Source: Pyrinomonadaceae bacterium (GTDB taxonomy: Bacteria; Acidobacteriota; Blastocatellia; Pyrinomonadales; Pyrinomonadaceae). Taken from it: DNA of 35,167 bases. The stretch covers positions 1 through 35,167 of the forward strand of contig JAUZFQ010000082.1 in the NCBI GenBank assembly GCA_030838445.1, in the 5' to 3' direction. Each line of letters opens with the position of its first letter. The first letter of the stretch is position 1. The notes beneath the pieces were generated by a model that was given only the letters and a program-made list of their open reading frames with translations, did no database searches and was not told where the DNA came from. Shown here piece by piece: positions 8,970 through 17,125 of the stretch. A program made the position numbers and the translations under genes.

Positions 8970-9037
8970 AGCCGTCGTCGGGTCGTCCCACCGTCAATTG
9001 GAGGGCGACCCGGCGGCGGCTCGACTTTTGTCTCTTT
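8970..9037 (+). terminator. recA intrinsic terminator
   Basis: A 19-bp stem pairs 8970-8988 with 9003-9021 (G-U wobbles, one mismatch). It is followed by the T-rich stretch CGACTTTTGTCTCTTT. It lies about 30 bp after the recA stop and before the amidohydrolase gene. Confidence 0.8.
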
Positions 9038-9095
9038 ACAGGGTGCGCCCGCCAAAGCATAATCGTCGCCGTTTGACACGGCCGACGACACACGC

Positions 9096-10433
9096 ATGAC
9101 CAACTCCATTCTCATCAAAGGCGGCGCGCTCATCACGCTGGACGCGGGCGACCGAATCCTGACGGGCGACGTGTTGATCCGCGACGGCCGCATCGCGTCA
9201 ATCGGTGAGACGGCGGACGGCGCGGCCGACGAAGTGATTGACGCGCGCGGCGCGGTCGTCCTCCCCGGCTTCGTGCAGACGCATATCCACCTTTGCCAGA
9301 CACTCTTTCGCGGCGCGGCCGACGACCTGCCGCTCATAGATTGGTTGAAGCGTCGCGTGTGGCCTTTGGAAGCCGCGCACACCGTCGCCTCCGTGCGCGC
9401 GTCGGCGCGACTCGGCATCGCGGAGATGATCAAGGGCGGCACGACCTCTGCCCTGACGATGGAGACGGTGAATCATACGGCCGAAGTTTTTCGCGTGGTC
9501 GAAGAGACCGGATTCCGCGCCACCGTCGGCAAGTGCATGATGGACGCGGGCGACGACGTGCCCGCGGAGTTGTTCGAGCAGACGGACGACTCCATTCGCG
9601 AATCGCTAGCGCTGTTGGAAGAGTGGCACGGGCGCGCGAATGGTCGCGTGCGCGCCTGCTTCGCGCCGCGCTTCGCCGTGAGTTGCACGCGCGAGTTGCT
9701 CGAACAGGTCGCACGCCTGTCGCGCGAACGCGGCGTGCTCGTCCACACGCACGCCTCCGAGAACCGCACCGAGATCGAGATGGTCGAGCGCGCGACCGGT
9801 CAGCGCAACATCGCCTATCTCTCCTCGCTCGGCCTCGCCGCGCCGCACGTCGCGCTCGCGCACTGCGTCCACCTGAACGCAGACGAACTCGACATCCTCG
9901 CGCGCACCGGCACGCACGTCCTGCATTGTCCCTCTTCAAATCTCAAACTCGGTTCGGGCGTCGCGCCCATCTTGGAGATGCTCGCGCGCGGCATCTCCGT
10001 CTCGCTCGGCGCGGACGGCGCGCCCTGCAACAACCGCCTCGACATGTTCACGGAGATGCGCACGGCCGCGCTGCTGCAAAAGGTGACGCACGGCGCGGAC
10101 GCGCTGCCCGCGCGGCGCGTGCTGCGCATGGCGACGATTGACGGCGCGCGCGCGCTCGGACTTGAAGCGGAGACTGGGACGCTTGAGGTGGGCAAGCGCG
10201 CCGACGTGATCGTCGTCGCGCTCGACCGCCTGCACCTGACACCGCGCCCGGACATCGTGTCGGCCGTCGTCTACGCGGCTGAGGCGGCCGACGTGAGGAC
10301 GGTCGTCATAGATGGTCAGGTCGTCATGCGCGAGAGGGAACTGACGACCGTCAGCGAGCGGGAAGTGATCGAGGAAGCGACCGAGCAAGCGCGACAGCTA
10401 TTTCAACGCGCGCAACTCGACGTAGAGTTTTGA
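9096..10433 (+). CDS. Amidohydrolase, 5'-deoxyadenosine / SAH-MTA deaminase type
   Basis: This is a metal-dependent deaminase of the Atz/Trz (SsnA/MtaD) amidohydrolase family, 445 residues. Metal and catalytic residues are all present: HxH at His63 and His65 ([13 protein letters not shown]), His219 with Glu222 (VHTHASEN), His256 (ALAHCVHL) and Asp307 ([10 protein letters not shown]). The segment [16 protein letters not shown] and the METVNHTAE region closely resemble bacterial 5'-deoxyadenosine deaminases, which deaminate 5'-deoxyadenosine, S-adenosylhomocysteine and methylthioadenosine in nucleoside salvage. Exact substrate preference cannot be read from sequence. No Shine-Dalgarno sequence is evident before the ATG. 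It follows the recA terminator and is probably its own transcription unit. Confidence 0.88.
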   Translation: MTNSILIKGGALITLDAGDRILTGDVLIRDGRIASIGETADGAADEVIDARGAVVLPGFVQTHIHLCQTLFRGAADDLPLIDWLKRRVWPLEAAHTVASVRASARLGIAEMIKGGTTSALTMETVNHTAEVFRVVEETGFRATVGKCMMDAGDDVPAELFEQTDDSIRESLALLEEWHGRANGRVRACFAPRFAVSCTRELLEQVARLSRERGVLVHTHASENRTEIEMVERATGQRNIAYLSSLGLAAPHVALAHCVHLNADELDILARTGTHVLHCPSSNLKLGSGVAPILEMLARGISVSLGADGAPCNNRLDMFTEMRTAALLQKVTHGADALPARRVLRMATIDGARALGLEAETGTLEVGKRADVIVVALDRLHLTPRPDIVSAVVYAAEAADVRTVVIDGQVVMRERELTTVSEREVIEEATEQARQLFQRAQLDVEF

Positions 10434-10511
10434 TGAGATAAAGCTGCGCCCGTCATCTGCCTGGAACGCGCGGGCAACGGATGCCGTTAACCAACAGAGG
10501 CGACTAGGACG

Positions 10512-11948
10512 ATGGTCTCAAAAGAGGACGAACTGGGGCGGAAGCTGCCCGCCGGTAAGACCCTTGAGTTCGGCACGCAGCGCGGCATGAGGTTGTTGCT
10601 CGATGCGTTCAAACTAAAAGGGCTGGCCGATGGCGCACCTCTGCAACGCTGGCCTGACCTGTCGGGCGAAGGCAACGACGGCGTGACCGCCGACGCGGCT
10701 TACCGTCTGACTTATCACGCGGCCGAGTGGGAAGACGGATTGCCCTACGTGTCGGCCGACGACACGACGAAGCAAATGACGGTCGCCGCCCCGCCGGGCG
10801 CAGAGAGAACGTTCTTCGTCGTCGCACGCCAGCAGTCGCCCTTCCCCTTCGCCTACCTGTTGAAGTTCAACATCAACAACCACATTTTTTCCGGCCCCCA
10901 TCCGGGCACGGGCTGGGGCTTGTATAAAAAGTCGGGCGCGCAGGGAACTCTGCCGACGGGCTACAGCACGGAGTGGACAATTCTCTGCATGCGCCAGAAC
11001 GCGCCCAACAGCATCACGTTCTTCGTTGACGGCGTGGCGGCCGAAACCATCACGCCCGCGGAGTCGCCTGCGTCGTTCACGGAATTCACGTTGGGGCCGG
11101 GGGCGGGTCGCGTGCGGCAAGTCTGCATGTTCGACCGCGCGCTGACGGACGCGGAGGTCGTGCGGCTGACGAACCGGCTGCGCAGTTACAACCGCCTGTC
11201 GTACCGTTACGAATACATTGACTTCCTGACCACGCCTGCGCTCGTCGTGCGCAAAGAAGGCTTCAAGGGCGCGCGCCCGCTCGTCATCTTGAACCACGCC
11301 GCCGGGTTCACCGAACGCCAGTTCCACGACCTACAGGTTTACCGCACGCTGCTCACCGCGCTTCTCGACGAAGGCTACGTCGTCGCTGCCTCGCGCCTGA
11401 CGGACAACCCCGCGACCGGGGCTAACAACTGGGGCAATCAGGGCGCTGTTAACGCGAACGCGGAGATGTTCGGCTACGTCAGGGATCACTTCCGCGTGAA
11501 CCCGAATCAGGTGGCGATGATCGGCAGTTCGATGGGTGGGCTGGCGACGATGCTCGCCTTCGCCGACGGGCGCATCCCGTTGCGCGGCGCGGCCTTGTAC
11601 AACGCGGTCTTAAACCTGCGCTATCAGTACGACACGCGCCGTGACATGGCGCAGGCGATCAGAGTCGCTTACGGCATTGCGGCCGACGGCTCGGACTACA
11701 ACCTCAAAACCGCTGGTCACGATCCCGTGCTGCGCCCGCCCGCGAACTACGCCGGTCGCCGTTTCCGCTTTTACTCCGCACCCACCGACATGCTCGTCTC
11801 ACACGACGCGAACAGCGAAACCATGTCGGCCTTAATCGGGGCACTGACGACCGAGGCGGGCGTCGTGGAGTTGGCGGGCGGGCACGACGCGAACGTACAG
11901 ATAACGATTCCCGACCTGCTCGCCTTCCTCCGTCGCTGCTTCGCCTGA
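10512..11948 (+). CDS. LamG/concanavalin-like domain fused to alpha/beta hydrolase
   Basis: This 478-residue protein has no signal peptide. Residues about 25-225 look like a concanavalin A-like (LamG) jelly roll: WPDLSGEGNDG, an aromatic-rich middle, FFVDG, and a terminal VCMFDRALTDAEV segment typical of this fold. Residues about 240-478 form an alpha/beta hydrolase: oxyanion region LVILNHAAGF, nucleophile elbow GSSMGG with Ser340, and candidate acid and base Asp426 (SAPTD) and His458 (AGGHD). It could be a carbohydrate- or polyester-directed esterase, the first domain binding the substrate. A start at 10512 is supported by AGAGG 11 bp upstream. The fusion with no export signal is unusual. 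Substrate and localisation remain unknown. Confidence 0.7.
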   Translation: MVSKEDELGRKLPAGKTLEFGTQRGMRLLLDAFKLKGLADGAPLQRWPDLSGEGNDGVTADAAYRLTYHAAEWEDGLPYVSADDTTKQMTVAAPPGAERTFFVVARQQSPFPFAYLLKFNINNHIFSGPHPGTGWGLYKKSGAQGTLPTGYSTEWTILCMRQNAPNSITFFVDGVAAETITPAESPASFTEFTLGPGAGRVRQVCMFDRALTDAEVVRLTNRLRSYNRLSYRYEYIDFLTTPALVVRKEGFKGARPLVILNHAAGFTERQFHDLQVYRTLLTALLDEGYVVAASRLTDNPATGANNWGNQGAVNANAEMFGYVRDHFRVNPNQVAMIGSSMGGLATMLAFADGRIPLRGAALYNAVLNLRYQYDTRRDMAQAIRVAYGIAADGSDYNLKTAGHDPVLRPPANYAGRRFRFYSAPTDMLVSHDANSETMSALIGALTTEAGVVELAGGHDANVQITIPDLLAFLRRCFA

Positions 11949-12064
11949 GACGCGATCCTTGTCCGTCACTTTTACTCCACCCGAACGCAGTACCAGCGTC
12001 CCCGGCATCACGAAGTGTGCTGTCAGGTTTATCAGAGGCGTTAAACTTTTCGGATAAATTAAGG

Positions 12065-12211
12065 ATGCTCAGAAAAGAGCTGTGCCAGCTCGAATGGAGC
12101 GAAACCGGGGGGCGGTTCGGCGTCCGAGCTGGCACGGGCGGGCGTCTAATTATACGTTTCGGATGTTGTCTTGCGACTGACCGGCTTGTGGTAACCGGCT
12201 CACCCCAAACA
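12065..12211 (-). ncRNA. Candidate small RNA divergent from tRNA-Phe
   Basis: Transcription from the full-consensus leftward promoter at 12218-12245 would start near 12211. The RNA contains a direct repeat GCCGGT. It ends in a long hairpin with an 11-bp perfect stem (GTGCCAGCTCG at 12125-12135 and CGAGCTGGCAC at 12082-12092, minus-strand reading), a nested inner stem, then AGCTCTTTTCT, as in an intrinsic terminator. No convincing reading frame lies in it, and the next gene on that side faces the other way. I do not recognise 6S, SRP, RNase P or tmRNA signatures. Confidence 0.5.
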
Positions 12212-12217
12212 GGTGGG

Positions 12218-12245
12218 ATTATACACGTCTTCACAAAACTGTCAA
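12218..12245 (-). promoter_or_regulatory. Full-consensus sigma-70 promoter (leftward)
   Basis: On the minus strand TTGACA (12240-12245) and TATAAT (12218-12223) match the consensus at all twelve positions, with a 16-bp spacer. In this GC-rich genome that is unlikely by chance. There is no protein gene in its path, pointing to a non-coding transcript. Confidence 0.75.
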
Positions 12246-12293
12246 CGCTTTTTTGTGACTAATTCGACAAAATTCGTAAACCGCGGCGCAAAG

Positions 12294-12323
12294 TTGACAG
12301 CCGACTCTGAGTCTCCCTATACT
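12294..12323 (+). promoter_or_regulatory. tRNA-Phe promoter
   Basis: TTGACA (12294-12299) and TATACT (12318-12323) have an 18-bp spacer and lie about 30 bp upstream of the tRNA. It is arranged back to back with the leftward promoter at 12218-12245. Confidence 0.85.
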
Positions 12324-12353
12324 TGCGCCCTTCGTCGCAGCAGATGAAGTCGA

Positions 12354-12426
12354 GGCCAGGTAGCTCAGTTGGTAGAGCACCTGACTGAAAATCAGGGTGT
12401 CGGCGGTTCGACTCCGTCCCTGGCCA
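12354..12426 (+). tRNA. tRNA-Phe (anticodon GAA)
   Basis: The 73-nt cloverleaf is complete: acceptor GGCCAGG pairs with CCTGGCC, D-arm GCTC/GAGC, anticodon stem CCTGA/TCAGG with loop CTGAAAA (anticodon GAA), variable GTGTC, and T-arm GGCGG/CCGTC (one G-U pair) with loop TTCGACT. The discriminator base is A. The 3' CCA is not encoded, as TCA follows. Confidence 0.97.
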
Positions 12427-12446
12427 TCAAACAATGCAATAAGTGA

Positions 12447-12473
12447 CGGGCAGCCGCTTGGCTGCCCGTTTCT
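12447..12473 (+). terminator. tRNA-Phe terminator, possibly bidirectional
   Basis: A perfect 9-bp stem (CGGGCAGCC at 12447-12455, GGCTGCCCG at 12460-12468) with a GCTT loop is followed by TTTCTGCTT. The leftward gene remnant ends at 12476, so the hairpin may serve both directions. Confidence 0.8.
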
Positions 12474-12475
12474 GC

Positions 12476-12670
12476 TTAAGTATCGCCTTTCATAAATTGA
12501 ATTAAGTGTTCAACCTCGTGAGCGATAATCCCTAAAAGCTTACTTTTATCAACTGTCGGTTTTATTACTCCTTGCTTAACATCTCCGGTTGACAGTGCCC
12601 CGCCTAAAAGCCGTTTTTCCTCACACCCATCTCCAATAATCAATGTCCCACGGTTAAAGCCGCCCGGGGT
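12476..12670 (-). pseudogene. AT-rich gene remnant with HExxH metallopeptidase-like motif
   Basis: Reading leftward from 12670 to the TAA at 12476 gives 64 residues that look protein-like, including GTLIIGDGCEEKRLL and LGIIAHEVEHLIQF. The HEVEH motif in a hydrophobic helix is the classic zinc-protease pattern. There is no ATG; an in-frame stop (12671-12673) precedes it, and a one-base shift at the C/G run near 12665 would extend it by about ten residues (RQIDPGG). It is therefore best seen as the decayed C-terminal end of a lost gene, or a short gene starting at an internal TTG. Low GC compared with neighbours suggests foreign origin. The parent family is not identified. Confidence 0.45.
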
Positions 12671-12691
12671 CTATCTGTCTAATAAAGGCCA

Positions 12692-12719
12692 CGCAAAAAA
12701 AAACTGCTCTGTGGTAATA
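12692..12719 (+). promoter_or_regulatory. ECF-type promoter-like element, copy 1
   Basis: CGC followed by nine A (12695-12703), TGCTC, then GGTAATA (12713-12719). The CGC to GGTAATA distance is 21 bp, identical to copy 2 at 20010-20037. It lies about 190 bp upstream of the secreted protein gene at 12909. It is the probable target of the sigma factor at 18802-19923. Confidence 0.6.
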
Positions 12720-12759
12720 AGCCGCGCCGCTCGCCCTCTACACCGGTAAGGCAGTCAAG

Positions 12760-12798
12760 TGCGACGCGCGAACCTCTTGAGAGGAACGGACGGTCGCA
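12760..12798 (+). other. Structured 5' leader of the secreted-protein gene
   Basis: In the inferred leader, TGCGAC (12760-12765) can pair with GTCGCA (12793-12798), enclosing a hairpin CCTC-TTGA-GAGG (12773-12784). Another small stem, GAAGC/GCTTC, lies at about 12835-12852. A regulatory role is possible; it does not fit a riboswitch class I know. Confidence 0.3.
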
Positions 12799-12908
12799 AG
12801 CCTGATCGCAAAATTTTCGGGGCGTCGGCCTTCGGAAGCATGACACGGCTTCTCGTCCACGCTTCAAATTAATAACCGTTCATTCTTTGCTAAAGGAGAC
12901 TTCAAGCC

Positions 12909-13904
12909 ATGCGTTACCTCACCCAACTCTCTCGCGCTATCGTCGCCGCGCTCGTCCTCGCCGTCGCTCTCTCCGCGTCCATCACCGCGTCGGCACAGAC
13001 GGTCGTCTACGATGCGGTTAACGACTTCTCAACCGAAATCTCAACCGGCGTCTGGTCATACGGCATGACGACCACGCGCGGCTCACAATTTTCTAATTAC
13101 ACACATCCGTATCTGGATTTCTACCATCCCCCGCTTGCTCGCGGCCTCACCATGTGGAACATGCAGGGGTTCCCCGTAGAGTCCGCGGCGTATGTCGTTC
13201 ATAACGGGACGGGCGCTGGAGTCCAGTATTACCAGACGGTCGCGCACTCGGTCGGGATACTGAACTTGCATCCCGGCGCGGCAGGCGAGAACAGCGTTGT
13301 GCGCTGGACTGCACCGGCCGCCGGGATGTATCAGATCAAGGGTCGCTTCGTCAGCATTGACCGCGGCGTACCGATTCAAGGCCCCTCGGCCGATGTCGCC
13401 GTGCTGCACAACTCCGGCATCAATATCTTTAGCAGCGAACTCGACCACTACGGCGATCAAAGGGTGTTCACCCTCTACGTCAACGTCGCGGTGGGCGACA
13501 CAATTGATTTCTCCGTCGGCTACGGCACAAGCGCGCACTGGGACAATATCTTCGACAGCACGGGCTTGTCCGCTACGATCAAGCCGTTTGAAATCAACGG
13601 GCGGCTCACGGACGATTTTGGAAACGGCGTCGCCGGCAGGGAGATCAGGTTAGAGTTCGGCACGCAATGGATTTCGACGATGACCGACTCTGATGGTAGA
13701 TACAGCTTCAACGGCCCGATGGTCGGGACTAGCTACATCGTCAGGGCGGTAATCACGGATTGCGAGCGCAGGCGCTTCCGGTTTACTCCTGAGACCTACT
13801 CCTTCCCGTCCCTCAACGAACCGCAGACCGCCAACTTCGGCATGACTACCATCAAGTGTCCGCCGAGAACGATTTGCCGGGAAGAGCCGCCCTGCCCGCT
13901 GTAA
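12909..13904 (+). CDS. Secreted protein with carboxypeptidase regulatory-like domain
   Basis: The 331-residue product starts with a clear signal peptide (about 1-29, hydrophobic core AALVLAVALSASITA, cleavage near ASA-Q). The middle (about 35-220) is a beta-rich domain of unknown function beginning VYDAVNDFST. The end (about 225-315) reads GRLTDDFGNGVAGREIRL, then SDGRYSFNGPMVGTSYIV, a carboxypeptidase regulatory-like (transthyretin-type) beta sandwich often found in secreted surface proteins. The short tail is Cys- and Pro-rich. AAGGAG lies about 10 bp upstream of the ATG. The gene has an ECF-type promoter-like element and a long leader, and ends at a strong terminator. The role is probably extracellular or envelope; no enzyme motif is seen. 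Confidence 0.75.
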   Translation: MRYLTQLSRAIVAALVLAVALSASITASAQTVVYDAVNDFSTEISTGVWSYGMTTTRGSQFSNYTHPYLDFYHPPLARGLTMWNMQGFPVESAAYVVHNGTGAGVQYYQTVAHSVGILNLHPGAAGENSVVRWTAPAAGMYQIKGRFVSIDRGVPIQGPSADVAVLHNSGINIFSSELDHYGDQRVFTLYVNVAVGDTIDFSVGYGTSAHWDNIFDSTGLSATIKPFEINGRLTDDFGNGVAGREIRLEFGTQWISTMTDSDGRYSFNGPMVGTSYIVRAVITDCERRRFRFTPETYSFPSLNEPQTANFGMTTIKCPPRTICREEPPCPL

Positions 13905-13972
13905 AATGCGCTAGTCCGATGTGAGTCGCATTCGGCGCGGCAGCAAGAATAGTTCATCGTTTAATCATCGAG

Positions 13973-14021
13973 CGAGGCAGTTGTCTTGAAAAATCTTCTT
14001 CAAGACAACTGCCTCGTTTAA
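13973..14021 (+). terminator. Strong intrinsic terminator with 18-bp perfect stem
   Basis: CGAGGCAGTTGTCTTGAA (13973-13990) is perfectly inverted at 13999-14016 around an 8-nt loop, followed by TTTAA. It separates the secreted protein gene from the CHAT-TPR gene. Confidence 0.85.
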
Positions 14022-14115
14022 TGTTTCCGAGCGCGAAGTGGCAAGCGGCGCTTTAATTGCAAATGTGTTACCGGAAACATACAATCCACGCGTTCCCAAG
14101 TGGAGGTTTCCTCTA

Positions 14116-17097
14116 ATGCCTCGCCTTAACATCAAACTCACTACGGCGTTGATCCTCGCGCTCTATCTCGTTCCTGCCTGTTGCTTCGCACAACAACCGA
14201 CCATCTCTCCGCCGCCTGCGGCGTCCACTCCTGCTGCTGCTGTCTCCTCGTCGTCTTCGCAAACGCCGCCCGCTAATGTTCAGTCAAAAGCTATCGAAGA
14301 TTTCGCGTCGGCTCTCATCTCGGCGTCCACGGAAGAAGAACGCCAAACTCTCCTGCGCGACAAAAAAGAGTTAGTCACAATAGAACTCCGACAGGTTGTG
14401 CACGCGCGCGGCGACCGCGAGCGAGAGGCAGGGCATGCGGCGCAATCGTTTCTCATTTATCAACTCGCCCGACAGATTGCCGGGCGGATTAAAGACATGG
14501 CCGGAGAGGCGCACGCGCTCGAAGAGATCGCGCTGGCCTATTACGAACGCGACGAATATGACGCGGCGATGAGCGCCTTTGAGGAGACGCTGCGCCTTGA
14601 GTCGCAACTGAGGAACGTCCGCAAAGTGGCGGGCACGCTCAACCAGATCGGCATGGTGCATCGCGCCCGTGGCGAATACCCGCAGGCGATTGAGAGTTAT
14701 GCGAAAGCGCAGGCGGTCAACGAGCCGTTGGGCGATCAGAAAGTTTTGATCCAGACGCTCATCAACCTTGGGATCGTCTATCGCCAGAAGGGCGATTACG
14801 AAGCGGCGTTGAACAGTTACCAGCAGGCTTTGAAAGTGCAGGAGGCTCTGGGCGACAAAGGCAGTCTCGCCCGTCTGTTCAACAGCATCGGCAACGTCTA
14901 CTGGTCGCAGGGCAACTACGCGCAGGCGATAGAACATTTTCAAAAGGGACTCAAGCTGGCGGAAGAGATAAAACAAACGCGCACCGTCTCCACTCTGCTC
15001 AATAATCTCGGCGAGTCTTACGCGCTGGCGGGCGACCCGGAAACCGCGCTCTCCTACATGCGCCGGAGCATGGACATCTCCGCAGCCAATCAAGACAAGC
15101 GGCAACTGGCCAGCGTGCTCGACGCGATGGGAAGCGTCGAGCGTCGGCGGGGCGCGACGGCGCGTGCGCTTGAGTCTTATCAGAAGAGTTTGCAGTTGCG
15201 CGAAGAGTTGAAGGACAAGGCCGGTATCTCGGAAGCATTGGGACGCATCGCGCTGGTGCGTCACATGCAGGGCGAAGAGGCGGAGGCGTTGCGGTCGGCT
15301 GAACGCGCGGCGGCCATCGCCAAAGAGATCGGGAAGCGAGAGGTCTTCTGGCGGGCGCGTGCGGTGGCCGGTGAAGCTCATCGTGCGCTTGATCAGACGA
15401 CGGAGGCTCGACTCGCTTTCGACGAAGCCATCGCCGCGATAGAAGATTTGCGCCGACAGGTCGCGGGCGGGGAAGAGAGCCAGCAACGTTATTTTGAAGA
15501 CAAAGTTTCGCCTTACTACGACATGATCGAGTTGCTCGTGCAGGTCGGGAAACCCCACGACGCGCTCGTCTATGCCGAACGCGCCAAGGCGCGCGTGCTC
15601 TTAGACGTGCTGGGGCGCGGGCGGCGCGACGTGAACAAGCACATGACCGCCCCGGAGCGCGAGCGGGAGTTGAAGTTAAGGAGCGAGCTATTCGCGCTCA
15701 ACGCGCAGGTGCAGCGGGAAGGCGCGCGCTCTGAAGTTGATCCGGCGCGTCTCTCCGCCTTGCAGGCGCGGCTGGAAGCGGTGCGGTTGGACTACGACGG
15801 ATTCCAGACGAGCCTGTATGCCGCACACCCCGAGCTGAAAGTGCAGAGGGGCGAAGCGCAGCCTCTCACCACCGAACAACTCTCTGCACTCCTGCCCGAC
15901 ACGGACACAGCCTTCGTTGAATTTGCGGTGACGAAAGAACAAACGTTCGTCTTTGTTCTGACGGCTCGCGCGGTGAAAAGTTCCGCGCGTCAAATCAATG
16001 CTTCAACACGCGTCTCGCCCCAAGTGATGCGGCCGCCGGACGTAGACTTGAACGTGTACCGGCTGCCTGTCACTGCCGCCGCGCTGGCTGAGCGAGTCGA
16101 ACGCTTTCGCACGCAGTTGGCGCGCAGAGACATCTTGTTCGGCGTAGAAGCGCGCACCCTCTACGACCTCTTGCTGAAACCCGCCGAGGGGCAACTGCGC
16201 GGTAAAAAAACGCTGGTCATCGTGCCGGACGGAGAATTGTGGGAGCTACCCTTTCAGGCTTTGCAGCCCGCCCCCGCGCGTTACCTCGTCGAAGATCAAG
16301 CCATCTCTTATGCGCCTTCCTTGAGCGTGCTGCGGGAAATGACGAGGCGCGGGCGCAGCTTAACGGCGACCGCCGCGAAATCTTTACTGGCTATCGGTAA
16401 CCCCGCGCTCGTTGAAGCGACGGTCGCGCCTGCCCGCGTCGCTTTGCTCGGCGACGCTGTTGCGCCGTCGCTGCCCGAAGCGGAACTTCAAGTCAAAGCT
16501 CTGGGACAACTCTACGGCGCGAGCCGGAGCAAGATTTACGTGGGCGCGGAAGCGCGTGAGGAGCGTGTCAAGACCGAGGCGGGCAACTATCAAGTTATTC
16601 ATCTCGCCACGCACGGCGTCTTGAACGACGCCAGCCCGATGTATTCATACGTCATGCTCGCGCGCGAACCACGCATGCGCGCCGGTGGGGAAACAATCGA
16701 GGATGGGTTGCTCGAAGCGTGGGAGTTGATGAACATGGACTTGAAGGCCGAGATGGTTGTGCTGTCCGCGTGCGAAACGGCGCGCGGGCGCGTCTCGTCC
16801 GGCGAAGGCATGATCGGGCTGGCGTGGGCGCTCTTCGTCGCAGGCAGCCCGGTGACGGTCGTCAGCCAGTGGAAAGTCGAATCCGCTGGCACGACCGAAC
16901 TGATGCTCGTCTTTCATCGCAACTTGCAGGCGCAACCGCCCCGCGGACGCGAAGCAACCACGCCTCACATGTCGAAAGCCGAAGCACTGCGCCGCGCCGC
17001 TCTCTCTCTGCTCCGCAGCGAGAAATACTCGCATCCGTTTTACTGGGCAGGGTTCGTGATGATCGGCGACGGCGGCATCAAGTCAGGGATGAAATAG
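14116..17097 (+). CDS. Secreted CHAT-TPR (caspase-fold) protein
   Basis: The 993-residue product starts at ATG 14116 (GGAGG 9 bp upstream) with a signal peptide ending near CFAQQ; a GTG at 14038 in frame is rejected because it would bury that signal. A Pro/Ser/Thr-rich stretch precedes at least six tetratricopeptide repeats (about residues 105-430, for example GEYPQAIESYAKA and GDYEAALNSYQQA), then a helical linker. The C-terminal CHAT domain (about 640-990) has both caspase-clan catalytic residues: His833 in HLATHG and Cys886 in LSACETARG. CHAT proteins are caspase-like cysteine peptidases or scaffolds regulated by their repeats. Export to the periplasm is predicted, which is unusual for a cell-death-type protease. 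It converges on the anti-sigma gene with a 28-bp gap. Confidence 0.9.
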   Translation: MPRLNIKLTTALILALYLVPACCFAQQPTISPPPAASTPAAAVSSSSSQTPPANVQSKAIEDFASALISASTEEERQTLLRDKKELVTIELRQVVHARGDREREAGHAAQSFLIYQLARQIAGRIKDMAGEAHALEEIALAYYERDEYDAAMSAFEETLRLESQLRNVRKVAGTLNQIGMVHRARGEYPQAIESYAKAQAVNEPLGDQKVLIQTLINLGIVYRQKGDYEAALNSYQQALKVQEALGDKGSLARLFNSIGNVYWSQGNYAQAIEHFQKGLKLAEEIKQTRTVSTLLNNLGESYALAGDPETALSYMRRSMDISAANQDKRQLASVLDAMGSVERRRGATARALESYQKSLQLREELKDKAGISEALGRIALVRHMQGEEAEALRSAERAAAIAKEIGKREVFWRARAVAGEAHRALDQTTEARLAFDEAIAAIEDLRRQVAGGEESQQRYFEDKVSPYYDMIELLVQVGKPHDALVYAERAKARVLLDVLGRGRRDVNKHMTAPERERELKLRSELFALNAQVQREGARSEVDPARLSALQARLEAVRLDYDGFQTSLYAAHPELKVQRGEAQPLTTEQLSALLPDTDTAFVEFAVTKEQTFVFVLTARAVKSSARQINASTRVSPQVMRPPDVDLNVYRLPVTAAALAERVERFRTQLARRDILFGVEARTLYDLLLKPAEGQLRGKKTLVIVPDGELWELPFQALQPAPARYLVEDQAISYAPSLSVLREMTRRGRSLTATAAKSLLAIGNPALVEATVAPARVALLGDAVAPSLPEAELQVKALGQLYGASRSKIYVGAEAREERVKTEAGNYQVIHLATHGVLNDASPMYSYVMLAREPRMRAGGETIEDGLLEAWELMNMDLKAEMVVLSACETARGRVSSGEGMIGLAWALFVAGSPVTVVSQWKVESAGTTELMLVFHRNLQAQPPRGREATTPHMSKAEALRRAALSLLRSEKYSHPFYWAGFVMIGDGGIKSGMK

Positions 17098-17125
17098 GAA
17101 GCCGGAAACTGCATTTGCCTCAAAC

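Noticed and set aside
12065-12211. The small RNA as 6S RNA, SRP RNA or tmRNA.
   Set aside because: No long rod with central bubble, no GGAAGG-type SRP loop and no tRNA-like ends were found.
12017-12262. An 81-codon rightward open frame upstream of tRNA-Phe.
   Set aside because: It overlaps the structured candidate RNA on the other strand and has no protein-like motif or ribosome-binding site.
12760-12800. GTCGCAAGCC in the leader before 12909 resembles the c-di-GMP-I riboswitch motif GACGCAAAGCC.
   Set aside because: The conserved GNRA-capped P2, the CACGCA-type start and the full junction are not present; similarity is limited to a few bases.
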